A stretch of 64,000 nt of DNA from Saccopteryx bilineata (GCF_036850765.1 NC_089495.1:29401464-29465463); one strand, 5' to 3'; shown: positions 51,511 to 61,420, numbered from the stretch's first letter. Numbers and translations: made by a program. The notes: generated by a model from the letters alone, not told the origin.

Positions 51511-53510
51511 CTTCCCTCCTGCAACCATGGCTCGATTGGAGTGAGTTGGCCCCAGGTGCTGAGGATGGCTCCATGGCTCCATCTCAGGCTCTAAGAAGAC
51601 CTCGGTTGTTGAGCAATGGAGCAACACCCCAGATGGGCAGAGCATCACCCCCTAGTGAGCTTACCGGGTGGATCCTGGTTGGGGCACATGTGGGAGTCTG
51701 TCTCTGCCTCCACGCCTCTCACTGAATAAAAAAAGACAAAACAACAACAACAAAAAAAACTGACAAGACTATGATTTGCCACCACCATGTGTAATGTGAT
51801 ATAAAACTATCCTAATTCATAAAATAAGAATAGATGGACTCAAATTCTAATTGCTCATATAGTGACTCCTGTGATGTACTTCTGGAAACATCAAGATAAT
51901 GTTGTGTGTGTGTGAAGCCCTCTGGAAACCCACCCGGAACTCCACACAGTCACACCTCAGGCCATGCAGGGAAATGCCGTCGTCGGAGGGACTGTTAGGT
52001 GGGGACTGGGAGGGTAGGAAGGGTCTATCTGCAGAGGGCTAGGAGGGAGGAAGAAGATGAGGTTTCCACCCTTCCCACTGACCAGAAAGCCCCTTCTGTT
52101 CTTGCTTCCATTCTGGCCATTGTCCTCCACAAACTTTTTTTTTTTTAATTGGCTTTTACAGAGAGAGAAATGGGGGTAGGGTCAGTAACATTGATGTGTT
52201 CCACCCATTCTGCATTCATTGGTTGATTCTTGTATGTGCCCTGACCAGGGATCAAAACCACCACCTTGATGTATCGGGCAGTGCTTTAACTAACTGAGCT
52301 ACCTGGCCAGGGCTCCATGAGCCTCTGGAACATGGAGCGGCTGGAATGGCAGCTGGCTGGTCCTCTTGCTGCCTGTTGGTATATTCACCCACTCACTCCC
52401 AGTGAGCTCTGGGGCGGGACTCTGACAGCTCCTCTCAGCGCCTGCCCGCTCCCTTGCCGTCCAGCTCAGAGGCTGCCCACTCATAAGAAGCCCCAAGGCC
52501 TCCCCAAGTCCATCCATAGGAGAAAGAAGAGAAACCCTTCGCCTCAGCCCAGGGCAGGCAAGAGTTTGAGTGGAGAGGCTCATTAAAGCGTTTTAATAAG
52601 CAATTAACTCAAGAGCTGGGCCCTTTGGCTGGTCTGGAATGCCCTCCTCCCGGCAGGGAGCCTGGCAGAGAAAGGCTGAGTGGGTGGGCAGAGTGGGTCC
52701 AGGCAGTTGGCTTGAGGCCTCTTTCCTCCTCCCCTAAACACAAACGAATAAATAAACAGAACTCTGGATGGGCAGAAAGGCTGGGGGGGGGGGCAGTTTC
52801 CTGGTCGGGCTTCTGACAGGCTTAGGGAGGCTGGGGCACTCAGGCCCTCTGAGTTGGGGCCCTCTCTGGGCTGGGAGTGTCCCCTTCCAGTGAAGTCCTC
52901 AGCTCACAGAGAAAGTGTTGGAGACCCCAAAGAAGGGCAGCTCCTCCCATCTGCCCCCATACCTACTGGGCTTCCTGCTCTACCTGCCAGAGCCCTGACC
53001 CAATCCCGGCCATTCTCCGCACCACTGTCCTCACGACACTGGCTGATGGCGTGAGCTAGACAGAGCTGTGGCAGGCTGGAAGGGGGCATTATGGACTGGA
53101 CCCTGTGGATCCGAGGTGTAAAGGATCATTGCAACTTTACTACCTACTCAGCCCACCTACCTACAGTGCCCTAAGTCAGACCCAGGCTGTTGAGGGACCC
53201 AGGGCAGGCGAAATGTCTGATCTGGGGCTCGGGGGGTTGACCAATCTGCCTGAACCATTTGCTGGCTCTTATAGTCTCCTGGAGTTGATGGTGGGTCTGC
53301 TGGTTTGCACAACTCGAGGCGGTGCCATTTATAGCAAATGCAACACGGCTGTGGTGGTGAAAGTAGCAGCCCACTCCGTCCACACTTTCCAGCTTGTACC
53401 GGCACATTCTCCTATCTGTTTTCTCCCTCTTCCTTCAGGCTCTTGAGCAACAACAAGATCACTGGGCTCCGGAATGGATCCTTCTTGGGACTGCCCCTGC
53501 TGGAGAAGTT
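38645..53510 (+). CDS. ADGRA2: ADGRA2 (GPR124), first two coding exons, partial
   Basis: ADGRA2 is an adhesion GPCR that with RECK makes brain endothelial cells respond to WNT7A/WNT7B. It is needed for CNS angiogenesis and the blood-brain barrier (established knowledge). Exon 1 (38645-38907) encodes [20 protein letters not shown] and on to the NGTVTL motif. It contains a Leu-rich signal peptide (about residues 14-33), a cysteine cluster C36, C43, C45 and C67 (LRR N-cap), and an N-glycosylation site at N83. Exon 2 (53439-53510) is a 72-nt single [23 protein letters not shown] then LEK. Both junctions are phase 2 and join in frame. The remaining LRRs, Ig/hormone-receptor domains, GAIN domain and seven transmembrane helices lie to the right of the window. 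Confidence 0.96.
40895..40996 (+). repeat. (CT)n-(C)n-(CT)n-(CA)n compound microsatellite
   Basis: About 100 bases of CT runs broken by a C run, passing into about 23 CA units. It is likely length-variable. Confidence 0.95.
44909..45024 (+). other. Exon-like segment in ADGRA2 intron 1
   Basis: The acceptor 'cctctccctctcccgtcag' and donor 'ATGAAG|gtaaga' are both near-consensus around 116 bases. Entered in the phase left by ADGRA2 exon 1 it meets a stop after five codons; another frame is open. I know no orthologous exon. See the findings. Confidence 0.3.
45288..45637 (-). mobile_element. Non-autonomous hAT element, family 2, ADGRA2 intron 1
   Basis: This is the inverted copy of the element at 35087, starting CAGTGGTAGTCAACCTGG and ending AGGTTGACTACCCCTG. 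It is flanked by a perfect 8-bp duplication GAGTAGAG (45280-45287 and 45638-45645). Confidence 0.94.
45973..45998 (+). repeat. (GAAT)n microsatellite
   Basis: About six tetranucleotide units, 'aatgaatgaatgaatgaatg'. Confidence 0.9.
48174..48532 (+). mobile_element. tRNA-derived SINE, type B
   Basis: 'gcctgaccaggcgatggcgc' head, full body and (A/T) tail with ttaaa repeats. Perfect target duplication aagactttcagggct is at 48159-48173 and 48533-48547. Confidence 0.95.
48995..49316 (+). mobile_element. tRNA-derived SINE, type B
   Basis: 'gcctgaccaggtggtggcgc' head. The duplication is of the type aataaaagaaagaa on both sides. The body lacks the 'ctgctgaaggcccgcgg' piece present in the copy at 48174. 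Confidence 0.9.
49529..49702 (+). mobile_element. tRNA-derived SINE, type A
   Basis: 'tgacctgtggtggtgcagtg' head. The duplication aaaaaatttggagtcca surrounds it. Confidence 0.93.
49944..50116 (-). mobile_element. tRNA-derived SINE, type A
   Basis: Reversed type A ending 'gtgccaccacaggtcaggc'. Imperfect duplication aagatttt(a/t)atttct on both sides. It is inverted relative to the copy 240 bases upstream. Confidence 0.88.
50300..50734 (-). mobile_element. tRNA-derived SINE, long type with expanded middle
   Basis: Reversed type B-like ends ('agagatgagaagcatcagct', 'ccactgcgccactgcctggt') enclose a middle in which 'aagccagtgacctctgggct' recurs at a 54-base step. The internal module is duplicated. 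Confidence 0.8.
50970..51165 (-). mobile_element. tRNA-derived SINE, old type D
   Basis: T run, 'attgatttttagagagagag', 'atatgtgccttgactgggga', '..ctacctggcgagggt'. Confidence 0.85.
51357..51758 (+). mobile_element. tRNA-derived SINE, type C
   Basis: 'gccctgaccggttggctcag' head, type C body and tail with (CAA)n. Flanking duplication aact(a/g)acaag. Confidence 0.92.
52135..52313 (-). mobile_element. tRNA-derived SINE, old type D
   Basis: T run, 'acagagagagaaatgggggt', 'tgtatgtgccctgaccaggg', 'ctgagctacctggccagggc'. Confidence 0.87.
52578..52757 (+). promoter_or_regulatory. ATTA-palindrome block, copy 1 (before ADGRA2 exon 2)
   Basis: It starts gctcattaaagcgttttaat and then agcaattaact, with 'ccctcctcccggcaggga', 'gagaaaggctgag' and 'gaggcctctttcctcctccc' in order. 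The same ordered modules recur at 53751. The regulatory role is an inference from the homeodomain-type TAAT/ATTA palindrome. Confidence 0.5.
53439..53510 (+). CDS. ADGRA2: ADGRA2 exon 2, one leucine-rich repeat
   Basis: The acceptor is 'tccctcttccttcag' and the donor is 'gtaagt'. The exon is 72 nt, exactly one 24-residue repeat, with the LxxN signature in [11 protein letters not shown] and 'NGSF' that gives a second glycosylation site. Confidence 0.96.
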
Positions 53511-53750
53511 GTAAGTGCTGGGGCGAGGTGGAGCCGACTTGCAGGATGCTGGTCATGAGCACTGGTTGCTGAGGGACCCCACAACCCAGAGCCTGCCGGC
53601 CAAGAGTCAGACCCACTGGGACCCAGCCCAGGATCTGACCACCAAGTAGAAGGCAAAGAGGGGTTGGTCTGCGAGAGAGACCAGCTTCTTCCCCAGTGAC
53701 AGCAGAGAGGAGGAGAGAAACCTCGCTAGGCAGGGATGGGGCTAAGGGAA

Positions 53751-53925
53751 GCTCATTAATGCTTTTTAATGAGCAATTAGCTATGAGGACTGAGCCACAT
53801 ATTTGGCTCGAGGCCTCTGCCTCCTCCCAGCTGGGGGCCCAACATAAAGAAAGGGCTGAGAGAGGGTTTAGTGTGACTGAGACCTCTTTCCTCCTTCCCT
53901 AAAAACAAATCAACAAAGCCCCCAG
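53751..53925 (+). promoter_or_regulatory. ATTA-palindrome block, copy 2 (after ADGRA2 exon 2)
   Basis: It starts gctcattaatgctttttaat and then gagcaattagct; GCTCATTAA and TTAATGAGC form a perfect inverted pair. It continues with 'ggcctctgcctcctcccag', 'gaaagggctgag' and 'gacctctttcctccttccct', in the same order as copy 1. Confidence 0.5.
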
Positions 53926-54490
53926 GGGCCAGAGCCCTGGGCCGAGGATGGAGACAGTGATCATACCCTGACCTGCCTCCAACCCACACCCTCCGGCCTG
54001 GGTTAGAGCCGCGGCGGCGGCCGCTGTCAGCCTGCCCTGCAGACCCAGACCGGCTGGCCCTGGACTCTGGAGGGCCCTGCTGGCCCAAAAGAAACTTATG
54101 CTCAGAGCTGGGGACTTGATTCAGTCACGGGCAAGTCACTTAACCTGCCAAATGAGGGGGTGGATCAGCCCCTCTGTCAGTTCCCTGTTGAGCTGGCACG
54201 CTCCCGGACCCACAGGCTGTGCAAGAGTTTGGGGTCCTGTCTCCTCCACAGAAGACTGAGCCTCCTGTCCTTCCTGGAGACTGAATGCTTCCACCTCCCC
54301 TTCCTCCAAACCCCTTTCCCGTTTCTGCTCCCACCCTGCTGGGCATTCCCAGGTCCTCCCACAGGGCCCCTGCCCCCTCTAGTACCATTTTGCCTAAAAG
54401 GCTTGAATGGGTTCGATGGAGGATACAAAAGAATAAGGTCGAAGCTGCGCTGAAGGAGCCGGAGAGAGTACAGTGTAGTGGAGATCACAG

Positions 54491-55660
54491 CGGCATGTAT
54501 ATGAGAATGAAGTAGGATGGAGTTTACATCAAGTCCGGCATATATGTGAGAATGAAGTAGGATGGGGTTTACATCGAGTCCGGCATGTATATGAGAATGA
54601 AGTAGGATGGGGTTTACATCGAGTCCGGCATGTATATGAGAATGAAGTAGGATGGGGTTTACATCGAGTCCGGCATATATATGAGAATGAAGTAGGATGG
54701 GGTTTACATCGAGTCCGGCATGTATATGAGAATGAAGTAGGATGGGGTTTACATCGAGTCCGGCATGTATGTGAGAATGAAGTAGGATGGAGTTTACATC
54801 GAGTCCGGCATATATATGAGAATGAAGTAGGATGAGGTTTACATCGAGTCCGGCATATATGTGAGAATGAAGTAGGATGGGGTTTACATCGAGTCCGGCA
54901 TGTATATGAGAATGAAGTAGGATGGGGTTTACATCGAGTCCGGCATGTATATGAGAATGAAGTAGGATGGGGTTTACATCGAGTCCGGCATGTATATGAG
55001 AATGAAGTAGGATGGGGTTTACATCGAGTCCGGCATGTATATGAGAATGAAGTAGGATGGAGTTTACATCGAGTCCGGCATGTATATGAGAATGAAGTAG
55101 GATGGGGTTTACATCGAGTCCGGCATATATGTGAGAATGAAGTAGGATGGGGTTTACATCGAGTCCGGCATATACGTGAGAATGAAGTAGGATGGGGTTT
55201 ACATCGAGTCCGGCATATATATGAGAATGAAGTAGGATGGGGTTTACATCGAGTCCGGCATGTATGTGAGAATGAAGTAGGATGGGGTTTACATCGAGTC
55301 CGGCATGTATGTGAGAATGAAGTAGGATGGGGTTTACATCGAGTCCGGCATATATATGAGAATGAAGTAGGATGGGGTTTACATCGAGTCCGGCATATAT
55401 ATGAGAATGAAGTAGGATGGGGTTTACATCGAGTCCGGCATGTATATGAGAATGAAGTAGGATGGGGTTTACATCGAGTCCGGCATGTATATGAGAATGA
55501 AGTAGGATGGAGTTTACATCGAGTCCGGCATGTATATGAGAATGAAGTAGGATGGGGTTTACATCGAGTCCGGCATATATATGAGAATGAAGTAGGATGG
55601 GGTTTACATCGAGTCCGGCATGTATATGAGAATGAAGTAGGATGGGGTTTACATCGAGTC
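54491..55660 (+). repeat. Minisatellite, 26 units of 45 bp
   Basis: The array is exactly 1170 bases with no insertion or deletion. Each unit runs cggca, a variable TGTATATGAG-type decamer, 'aatgaagtaggatgg', '(a/g)gtttacatcgagtc'. Variation is almost confined to a few A/G or C/T sites. Because 45 is a multiple of three and the reverse strand has no stop, a minus-strand frame of 387 codons (54529-55692) runs through it as a 15-residue repeat RTRCKPHPTSFSYTC. I regard that frame as a by-product. Confidence 0.97.
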
Positions 55661-56745
55661 TGAAGGAAGGACAGTGAGGCTGGAAAGTGCAAGGGGAACA
55701 GAGATGCAGTATGTACGTGACGAGGAGTTTAGAGCTTTAACCGTGACAACAACCTTATGAGGTTGTCTCCTGTACACCCCCCTCACAGGGAAGGGAAAAC
55801 CTCTCCTCCCACCCCCACCGCACCCACCCCACCCCACGGGGCACGGAAGGCGTGATGGCCTGGCTCGGTTAGTGTGGGTGGGCCTACTGGGGTCACGGGG
55901 TATGGGATGTTGGCCTTGGTGTATGCACACAGCTCTGTGGCCAGGTCCTTCTGCTCATGGGCTCTGCAGCTCACAGGGTGGTCCAGGCAAGGAGAAAGCA
56001 CCGCCCCCAGGGTGCTGTTTAACACCTCCTTGCACACCGACAAACAGGGCTGGTTTCACCCTCCCGGACCCGGAGCCAGAGCCGCAGACGGGGCCGTTAG
56101 CATTCGGGAGCTCCGATTCCTATGCCCAGGCCAGGCTTCATTTTAGAGGGCTGAGTGGCAGGAAACCAGACTCCTTCCAGGATCTTTTGGAGGAAGACAA
56201 ACCGCAGCTGCTTCCCCGGCCCTTTGCTTTACCCCACAAGAGCCAGTCACCACCCAGAAACGTTCTCTCTTCTCCTTGGCACAGAAAGCGCCGCTCTGAG
56301 CCTTCGTGGCCTCACTGGCTTCTCCCCCTCTTTGCCTCTCGCCTCCTCAGTCAGAGGCCCACTGGGGGTGCCACCTTCTCATCCTTCAGTCTCATGAGGG
56401 TAGATCTTCTGATGGAGGGGAAAAGGTGGCCTTTTTCTTCCCACCCATGCCGACATACTGAACTGGACGCCTCTCCCCAGGCTGTGACTCTGCTCACCAC
56501 ACCACAGGTGCATGCAGAGACACAGTCAGAGAACAGTGGGAGGACAACGTGAGAGAGCAAGGACTGCGTCCTGAGTCCTGGGAGGCGGAAGGGTGCTGAG
56601 CGTAGAAGGAGCACCTGAGTGAGAACTCAAGGCCCCGAGTCTCAGTTCACACTCTGTTAGGAAGCCTTCTAGTCATTCATTCTAGAGAAATAGATTGAGC
56701 CCCCTTTATTTATTATATTTTATTATTCGTTTATATATCACAAAT

Positions 56746-56930
56746 CTTTATTTTTTTATTGATTGATTTTAATGAGAGACGAAGGGGGAAAGTCAGAGAG
56801 AGAAAGAAATATCGATTTGTTGTTCCACTGACTTATGCATTCATTTGCTGATTCTTGTGTGTGCCCTGATGGGATCGAACCTGCAACCTTGGTGGGTCAG
56901 GCTAACCGACTGAGCTACCCAGCCAGGGCC
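56746..56930 (-). mobile_element. tRNA-derived SINE, old type D
   Basis: T-rich start, 'aatgagagacgaaggggga', 'gtgtgccctgatgggatcga', 'ctgagctacccagccagggc'. Duplication CACAAAT on both sides. Confidence 0.88.
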
Positions 56931-57324
56931 ACAAATACCCTTCATTTATATGCCAAGCTCTGTAGGCCTTGGGAGTGAACACAATAGAAAAATGATGGGA
57001 TCCAGAAAATAGCAAATAAATGTACAGTATGTCAGGAGACAACAAGTGCTACAAATAAAAACAAAGCAGGGTAAGGGGGTAGAAAGCAATGGGGGCAGGG
57101 CTGTTGTTTTATGTAGTGAGGTCAAGGAAGGCCTTGCTGACCAGATGACTAAGCTGAGACCTCAGGGGATGGAGAAGTTAGGAGGAATCTGGAAGGTGGA
57201 GAGAGCAGCAGCTGGCAAGGCCCCCCGCATCCAGAGTATGCCCGGTGGGTCTGAGGAATGGGAGGGCAATGTGACTGGGAAGTGGTCAGAGGTGAGGTCA
57301 GAGAGGTGCAGGGGTGGCTGTCAG

Positions 57325-57405
57325 CTTTGGAGCCTCAGTTTCCTCATCTGTAAAAAGGGGGGTGGGAACAGTGATTTGTGAGGTGCATTATAGATGTAAA
57401 ATTCT
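57325..57405 (+). repeat. MIR fragment
   Basis: 'gagcctcagtttcctcatct' and 'gtaaaaaggggggtgggaac' fit MIR. Confidence 0.7.
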
Positions 57406-57411
57406 GTGATC

Positions 57412-57436
57412 GTGTGTGTGTGTGTGTGTGTGTGTG
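57412..57436 (+). repeat. (GT)n microsatellite
   Basis: About 12 GT units directly after the MIR piece. Confidence 0.93.
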
Positions 57437-57614
57437 AGATATCCACAAGTGCTGCACGTGAAGGAAAAGATCAAAGTGAATATGACCAGTCATTCCAAGG
57501 AGGTGACAAAGGGCAGAGGGAGGCACTGTGTTCAGCAGGTGCCCCTGCTTCCTAGGGACGGAAAGGCAGCACAAGGGCTGGAGAACCCAGGGTCTCCAGC
57601 CTGGTTTGTCATTA

Positions 57615-57657
57615 CTGAACCAGTCAGGATTCTCCAGAGAAATAGAATCAATTGGAG

Positions 57658-57690
<33 letters not shown>

Positions 57691-58050
57691 TTTATATAAC
57701 ATATAAAAATTATTTTACTTCTTTATAAAGAAATTTAAGAAAATGGCTCATGTGCTATGGGGGCTGGCAAATCCAAAATCTGTAGGCAGACCTGCAGACT
57801 GGACAGTCAGGCAGGGGTTGATGCTGCAGTCTTGAAACAGAGCTCCTTCTCCGGGAAACCTTAGCTCTTGTTAGTGAGGCCTTCAACTGATTGGATGAGG
57901 CCCTCCCATAATATCAAAGGTAATGTCCTTTATTTAAAGTCAACTGATTATAGATGTTAACCGCATCTACAAAATGACCACGCACCACCTAGATGAGTGT
58001 TTTATTGTTACTGGCACTATATATGGCATGGCCTAGGGGACACACAAAAC
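57615..58050. repeat. Old interspersed repeat with (GT)n insertion
   Basis: 'tcaggattctccagagaaat', 'gggggctggcaaatccaaaa', 'ggccttcaactgattggatg' and 'tagatgttaaccgcatctac' match a mammalian repeat I remember but cannot assign safely to LTR or other class. A (GT)n run is at 57660-57690. Confidence 0.6.
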
Positions 58051-58091
58051 GATTCTTGTGTGTGCCCTGATGGGATCGAACCTGCAACCTT
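58051..58091 (-). repeat. 41-bp exact copy of part of the SINE at 56850
   Basis: The 41 bases are identical to 56850-56890, including the unusual 'gccctgatgggatcgaacc' reading. The match stops sharply at both ends and no SINE head or tail is present. Confidence 0.9.
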
Positions 58092-58154
58092 CTCCCACAA
58101 CTACTCTCCCACCATCCTGGAGGTGGGAGAGATCCTGGGCCCCTACTCCCTGGA

Positions 58155-58247
58155 GATGCTAATTCATCAGGTTGGAAGGGGCCTGAGAATTTTTTACAAG
58201 GTATGCAGGCAATTCTCATGCTCATCCGGGGTTGGGAACCAGTGGAC
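58155..58247 (+). repeat. MER5-like hAT remnant
   Basis: 'atgctaattcatcaggttgg', 'gcaattctcatgctcatccg' and 'gttgggaaccagtgg' fit the right half of MER5-type elements. Confidence 0.6.
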
Positions 58248-59249
58248 CAGATGACCCCGAGACTGAGGGCCTATTCATCGCAAATGAGACGCCGTGGCCT
58301 GGCATGCAGTTGGTGCCAGGAAACACTGATCTCTCTGTCCTGTCTGGCTGAGGCGTCCAGGCTTGGGCAGCTGAGTTCATGGCAGCTTAACATCCCACAG
58401 TCCATAGCAGCAGGTCCCGTGGGAGGGTTGGAGCCTAGTCTGCTAACTGAAGTGGAGGTCTAGACTGCTCCAGAAAGTGCTGCCACTGCCGCCCTGTGCT
58501 GAGCGCCCCTCTTGCCTCTGAGAATGGGTCCAGTGTGAGCCTGCAGGGGGAAGAGCTCTGCATGGTCCCTGGTCAGAAAGCCGGATCCTGAGGCTGGGGA
58601 GGGGACAGAGGGCGGGAGGGGACAGAGGGCGAGGAGTGGGAATGAGTCTGAGCTGATCCCATGCTCCGGAGAGGCTAGGGGTGAGGGTGGGGATGTAGAG
58701 GACCCGCCCTTATCAGCCAGGCAGGATGGACAGGAAAACCTGAAACAGGGTCCAGCAGAGGCAGCTCATGGCCAGCCCCCAAAGTGTACAGAGGGCAAAG
58801 CCACGGTGAGGCCCCCCTCTCTGCACCCACCGCCCAGCAGCACGGACAGGCCTGTTCGTTGCCCAGTCTGCGGGCAGGCTGTGAAGGGCACAGTCCTTGA
58901 CCCTGCATTAAAAGGGGGGGCCTGGGGCTGAACCCTACCGCTGCCATTTACCTTTTGGGTGCCTGGCCAAGCCTCGGGTTTCTCACCTGGAAAATGGGGC
59001 AATGGACGACCCCCTGACAGGTTGTCATGGGAATGGATGAGTCTCTAGGGAGAGAGGCCCGGACAGCGTGGGCTTGTGGTCAGTAAATGTCAGTTCCCTT
59101 CTCCTTGGAAGAGTTCCAAGTGGCAAGATGTTCTACGCCCCCTCACTGCGTAGGATGTGTCCGGAGTCCTCCAGCCTGGAGCAGGCAGTGCTGTAGCTGA
59201 AATGAAGGGGCTGAAGGTCCTGGAGGCTGGCCCATTCCTCTGGGGCCTC

Positions 59250-59790
59250 GAATCTCCGCCCGGATCCCCCACCACGCGCATTCCCAGAAGGCTTCCCAGG
59301 GCCCCGAGGGAGCCCCAGTGCCAGTGAGAAACCCCCACCCAGGACCAAGTGGGCCACAGGGCACACAGCCCCCCGCAGAGGCCACGGGAGCGAGCCCGGC
59401 CTGCGAGTGAGCGAGCGAGTGGATGCGTGTGGACCCCGCCCCCAGAGGCTGCGCGCCGGGAGGAAAGGGCCCGGGGCGGGGAGCGGCTCAGCCCCAGGAT
59501 GATTTGTCATTGCCTAATGAGATTAATAAGCCCGGGGGGCTGGTATGCAGGGGGATGGGGCACTCATTAGAAGCAGATGGTCATGGGAATGGTGGCAAGT
59601 GGGGTCTGGGGGTGGAGTGCCGCTCCCCCGCCAGGTGGTTTCTATTAATCTGTAGGCGGGGCCAAGGGGGCTCGGTCCCTCCTCCCCTTCCCTTCCCCCC
59701 GACACTGGGGAGGAATGCGGCGGGGAGGCTGCCCTCGGCTCCGGCGCCGCAGAAGGCCGGGAGGGGAGGCTGATGGGTTTGGGGACAGCC
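59250..59790 (+). promoter_or_regulatory. GC/CpG-rich block with ATTA motifs, ADGRA2 intron 2
   Basis: CpG density is well above its surroundings (for example 'gcgagtgagcgagcgagtgg', 'cggcgccgcag'). Inside it lie AT-rich homeodomain-type sites 'cctaatgagattaataagcc' (59512), 'cactcattagaag' (59561) and 'ctattaatctg' (59642). No repeat was recognised. It could be an intronic enhancer or an internal promoter. Confidence 0.4.
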
Positions 59791-59794
59791 GACT

Positions 59795-59862
59795 TGGCTT
59801 GCTGTTATAGCTCCAATGCCTGGCACAGGGTATGTGCTCAATAAATACCTGTAGAATGATAT
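59795..59862 (+). repeat. LINE-2 3' end
   Basis: 'cctggcacagggtatgtgct' and 'caataaatacctgtagaatg' are the L2 tail. Confidence 0.75.
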
Positions 59863-60214
59863 CAGAGATGAGAGGGGGCCCGGGCCTTGGGGGTGGGAGG
59901 GAAGTTAGGACCATCTTGGATTTCCTCTTGGCTACCAGAAGCTCGCCCTATCCACCCCCAGACAGCCTCTGTACCTGCAGGGGTGCTCTGGGCCCCTTCT
60001 CAGCCAGCCCCTGCTTTCTAATGAACCCTGGAAGTCCTGGAGGGCCCAGGGAACGCTGCTCTGCGGCTTTCAAACCAATCATTTGGTTTTCAAGCTCACA
60101 AGCAGGGAGGTCTGCAGGAGCTGGAGGGAGCCAACTTTGTGCTGCCCCACCCTGTCCAGACGTGGTACACACACAGAGACATACACATGCATACTCTTAC
60201 ACAGACTCACACTC

Positions 60215-61420
60215 ATTTCTCTAACAGCTTTAGTCAGATATAATTTACATACCATAAAGACCTCCCACTTAAAGTGTACAATCCAATGGTTTCCAGTATA
60301 GTTACACAGTTGTGCAACCATCATCATAATCTAATTTTAGAACATTTTCATCATCCTCAAACCTTGAATCATTAGCAGTCATTCCCCAGTCCTCCACCCC
60401 CTACTTCCCAGCCCTAAGCAACCGCTTAATCTACTTTCTGTCTCTATAGATTTGCCTATTCTGGGGAGTTCATGTAAATGGGATTATGTGGCCTTTTGTA
60501 ACTGGATTCTTTCACTTAGCATAATGTTTTCAAGGTTCATTCATATGATAGCATGTATCAGCACTTCATTTCTCTTTAGGGCCGAATAATATTGTTTGTA
60601 TGACTATAGCACATTTTGTTTATTCATTTATCAGTTAATGGACATTTGGGGGTTTTCTGCTTTTTGGTTACTGTGAAAAATGCTACAAGAATATCCCTGT
60701 ACAGCTTTTTGTGTAGATGTATGTTCGCCTCTCGGGGATATCTACCTGGGGGTGGAACTGCTGGGTCATGTGGTAACTCTGCCATACTGTTTTCCAAAGT
60801 GGCCGCACCATTTTACACTCCTATCACTAATGTACAAGGGCAGCCATGGCCAGGAACTCAGTTGGTTAGAACATCATCCCGATACACCAAGGTTGTGGGT
60901 TCAATTCCTGGTCAGGGCACATAAGGAGCAACCAATGAATGCATAGATGAGAGGAACAACAAGAAATCAATGTTTCTCTCTCTGTCTCTCCCTCTCTGTC
61001 CCCCTTCCTCTCTTTCTAAAAGAAGCAAAAATAATGTGCAAGGGCTTCAACCTCTCCACATCTTCATCACCACTTGCTATCGTCTGTCTTTTTTATTGGA
61101 CAGGAAGTAGTATCATTGTGGTTTTTATTTGCATTTCCCTAATGACTAATGCTGTTGAGCATCTTTTCATATATTAATCAGTCATCTGTATATCCTCTTT
61201 GAAGAGATGTCTATTCAAATCCTTTGCCCCCTTTTCAGCTGGGTTGTCTCTTTATTACTGAGCTGTAAAAGTTCTTTATAAATTCTGAATAGAAGTCCCT
61301 TATCAGGCATATGATATATGGTAATAATCTCTCATCCTAAGGGTCATCCTTCACTTTCATAATGGTGTCCTATAAAGAACAAACGTTTTAATTTTTTATT
61401 AAGTCCCACTCATCATTCTG
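60215..61420 (-). mobile_element. LINE-1 ORF2/3' fragment, antisense
   Basis: 'cacattttgtttattcattt', 'ggtggaactgctgggtcatg', 'gttttccaaagtggccgcac', 'ggtttttatttgcatttccc' and 'agatgtctattcaaatcctt' are antisense to the L1 ORF2 C-terminal region and 3' end. It is interrupted by a SINE at 60842-61032. Confidence 0.85.
60842..61032 (+). mobile_element. tRNA-derived SINE, type D, inside an L1
   Basis: 'agccatggccaggaactcag' head, 'gttcaattcctggtcagggc' B box region and CT-rich tail. Duplication aatgt(a/g)caagggc at 60829-60841 and 61033-61045. Confidence 0.92.

Larger units (their letters stand above)
38908..53438 (+). other. ADGRA2: ADGRA2 intron 1 (14.5 kb)
   Basis: The intron is GT-AG. 39.4-45.2 kb is mostly unique GC-rich sequence with microsatellites and one exon-like segment (44909). 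45.3-52.3 kb is filled with SINEs and a hAT element. 51.76-52.13 kb and 52.76-53.43 kb show nothing I can name. Confidence 0.85.

Noticed and set aside
54529..55692. 387-codon minus-strand open frame with a 15-residue repeat
   Set aside because: It is produced by a 45-bp tandem array whose unit length is a multiple of three. There is no splice, promoter or conserved-domain support, so it is reported as a repeat and not as a gene.
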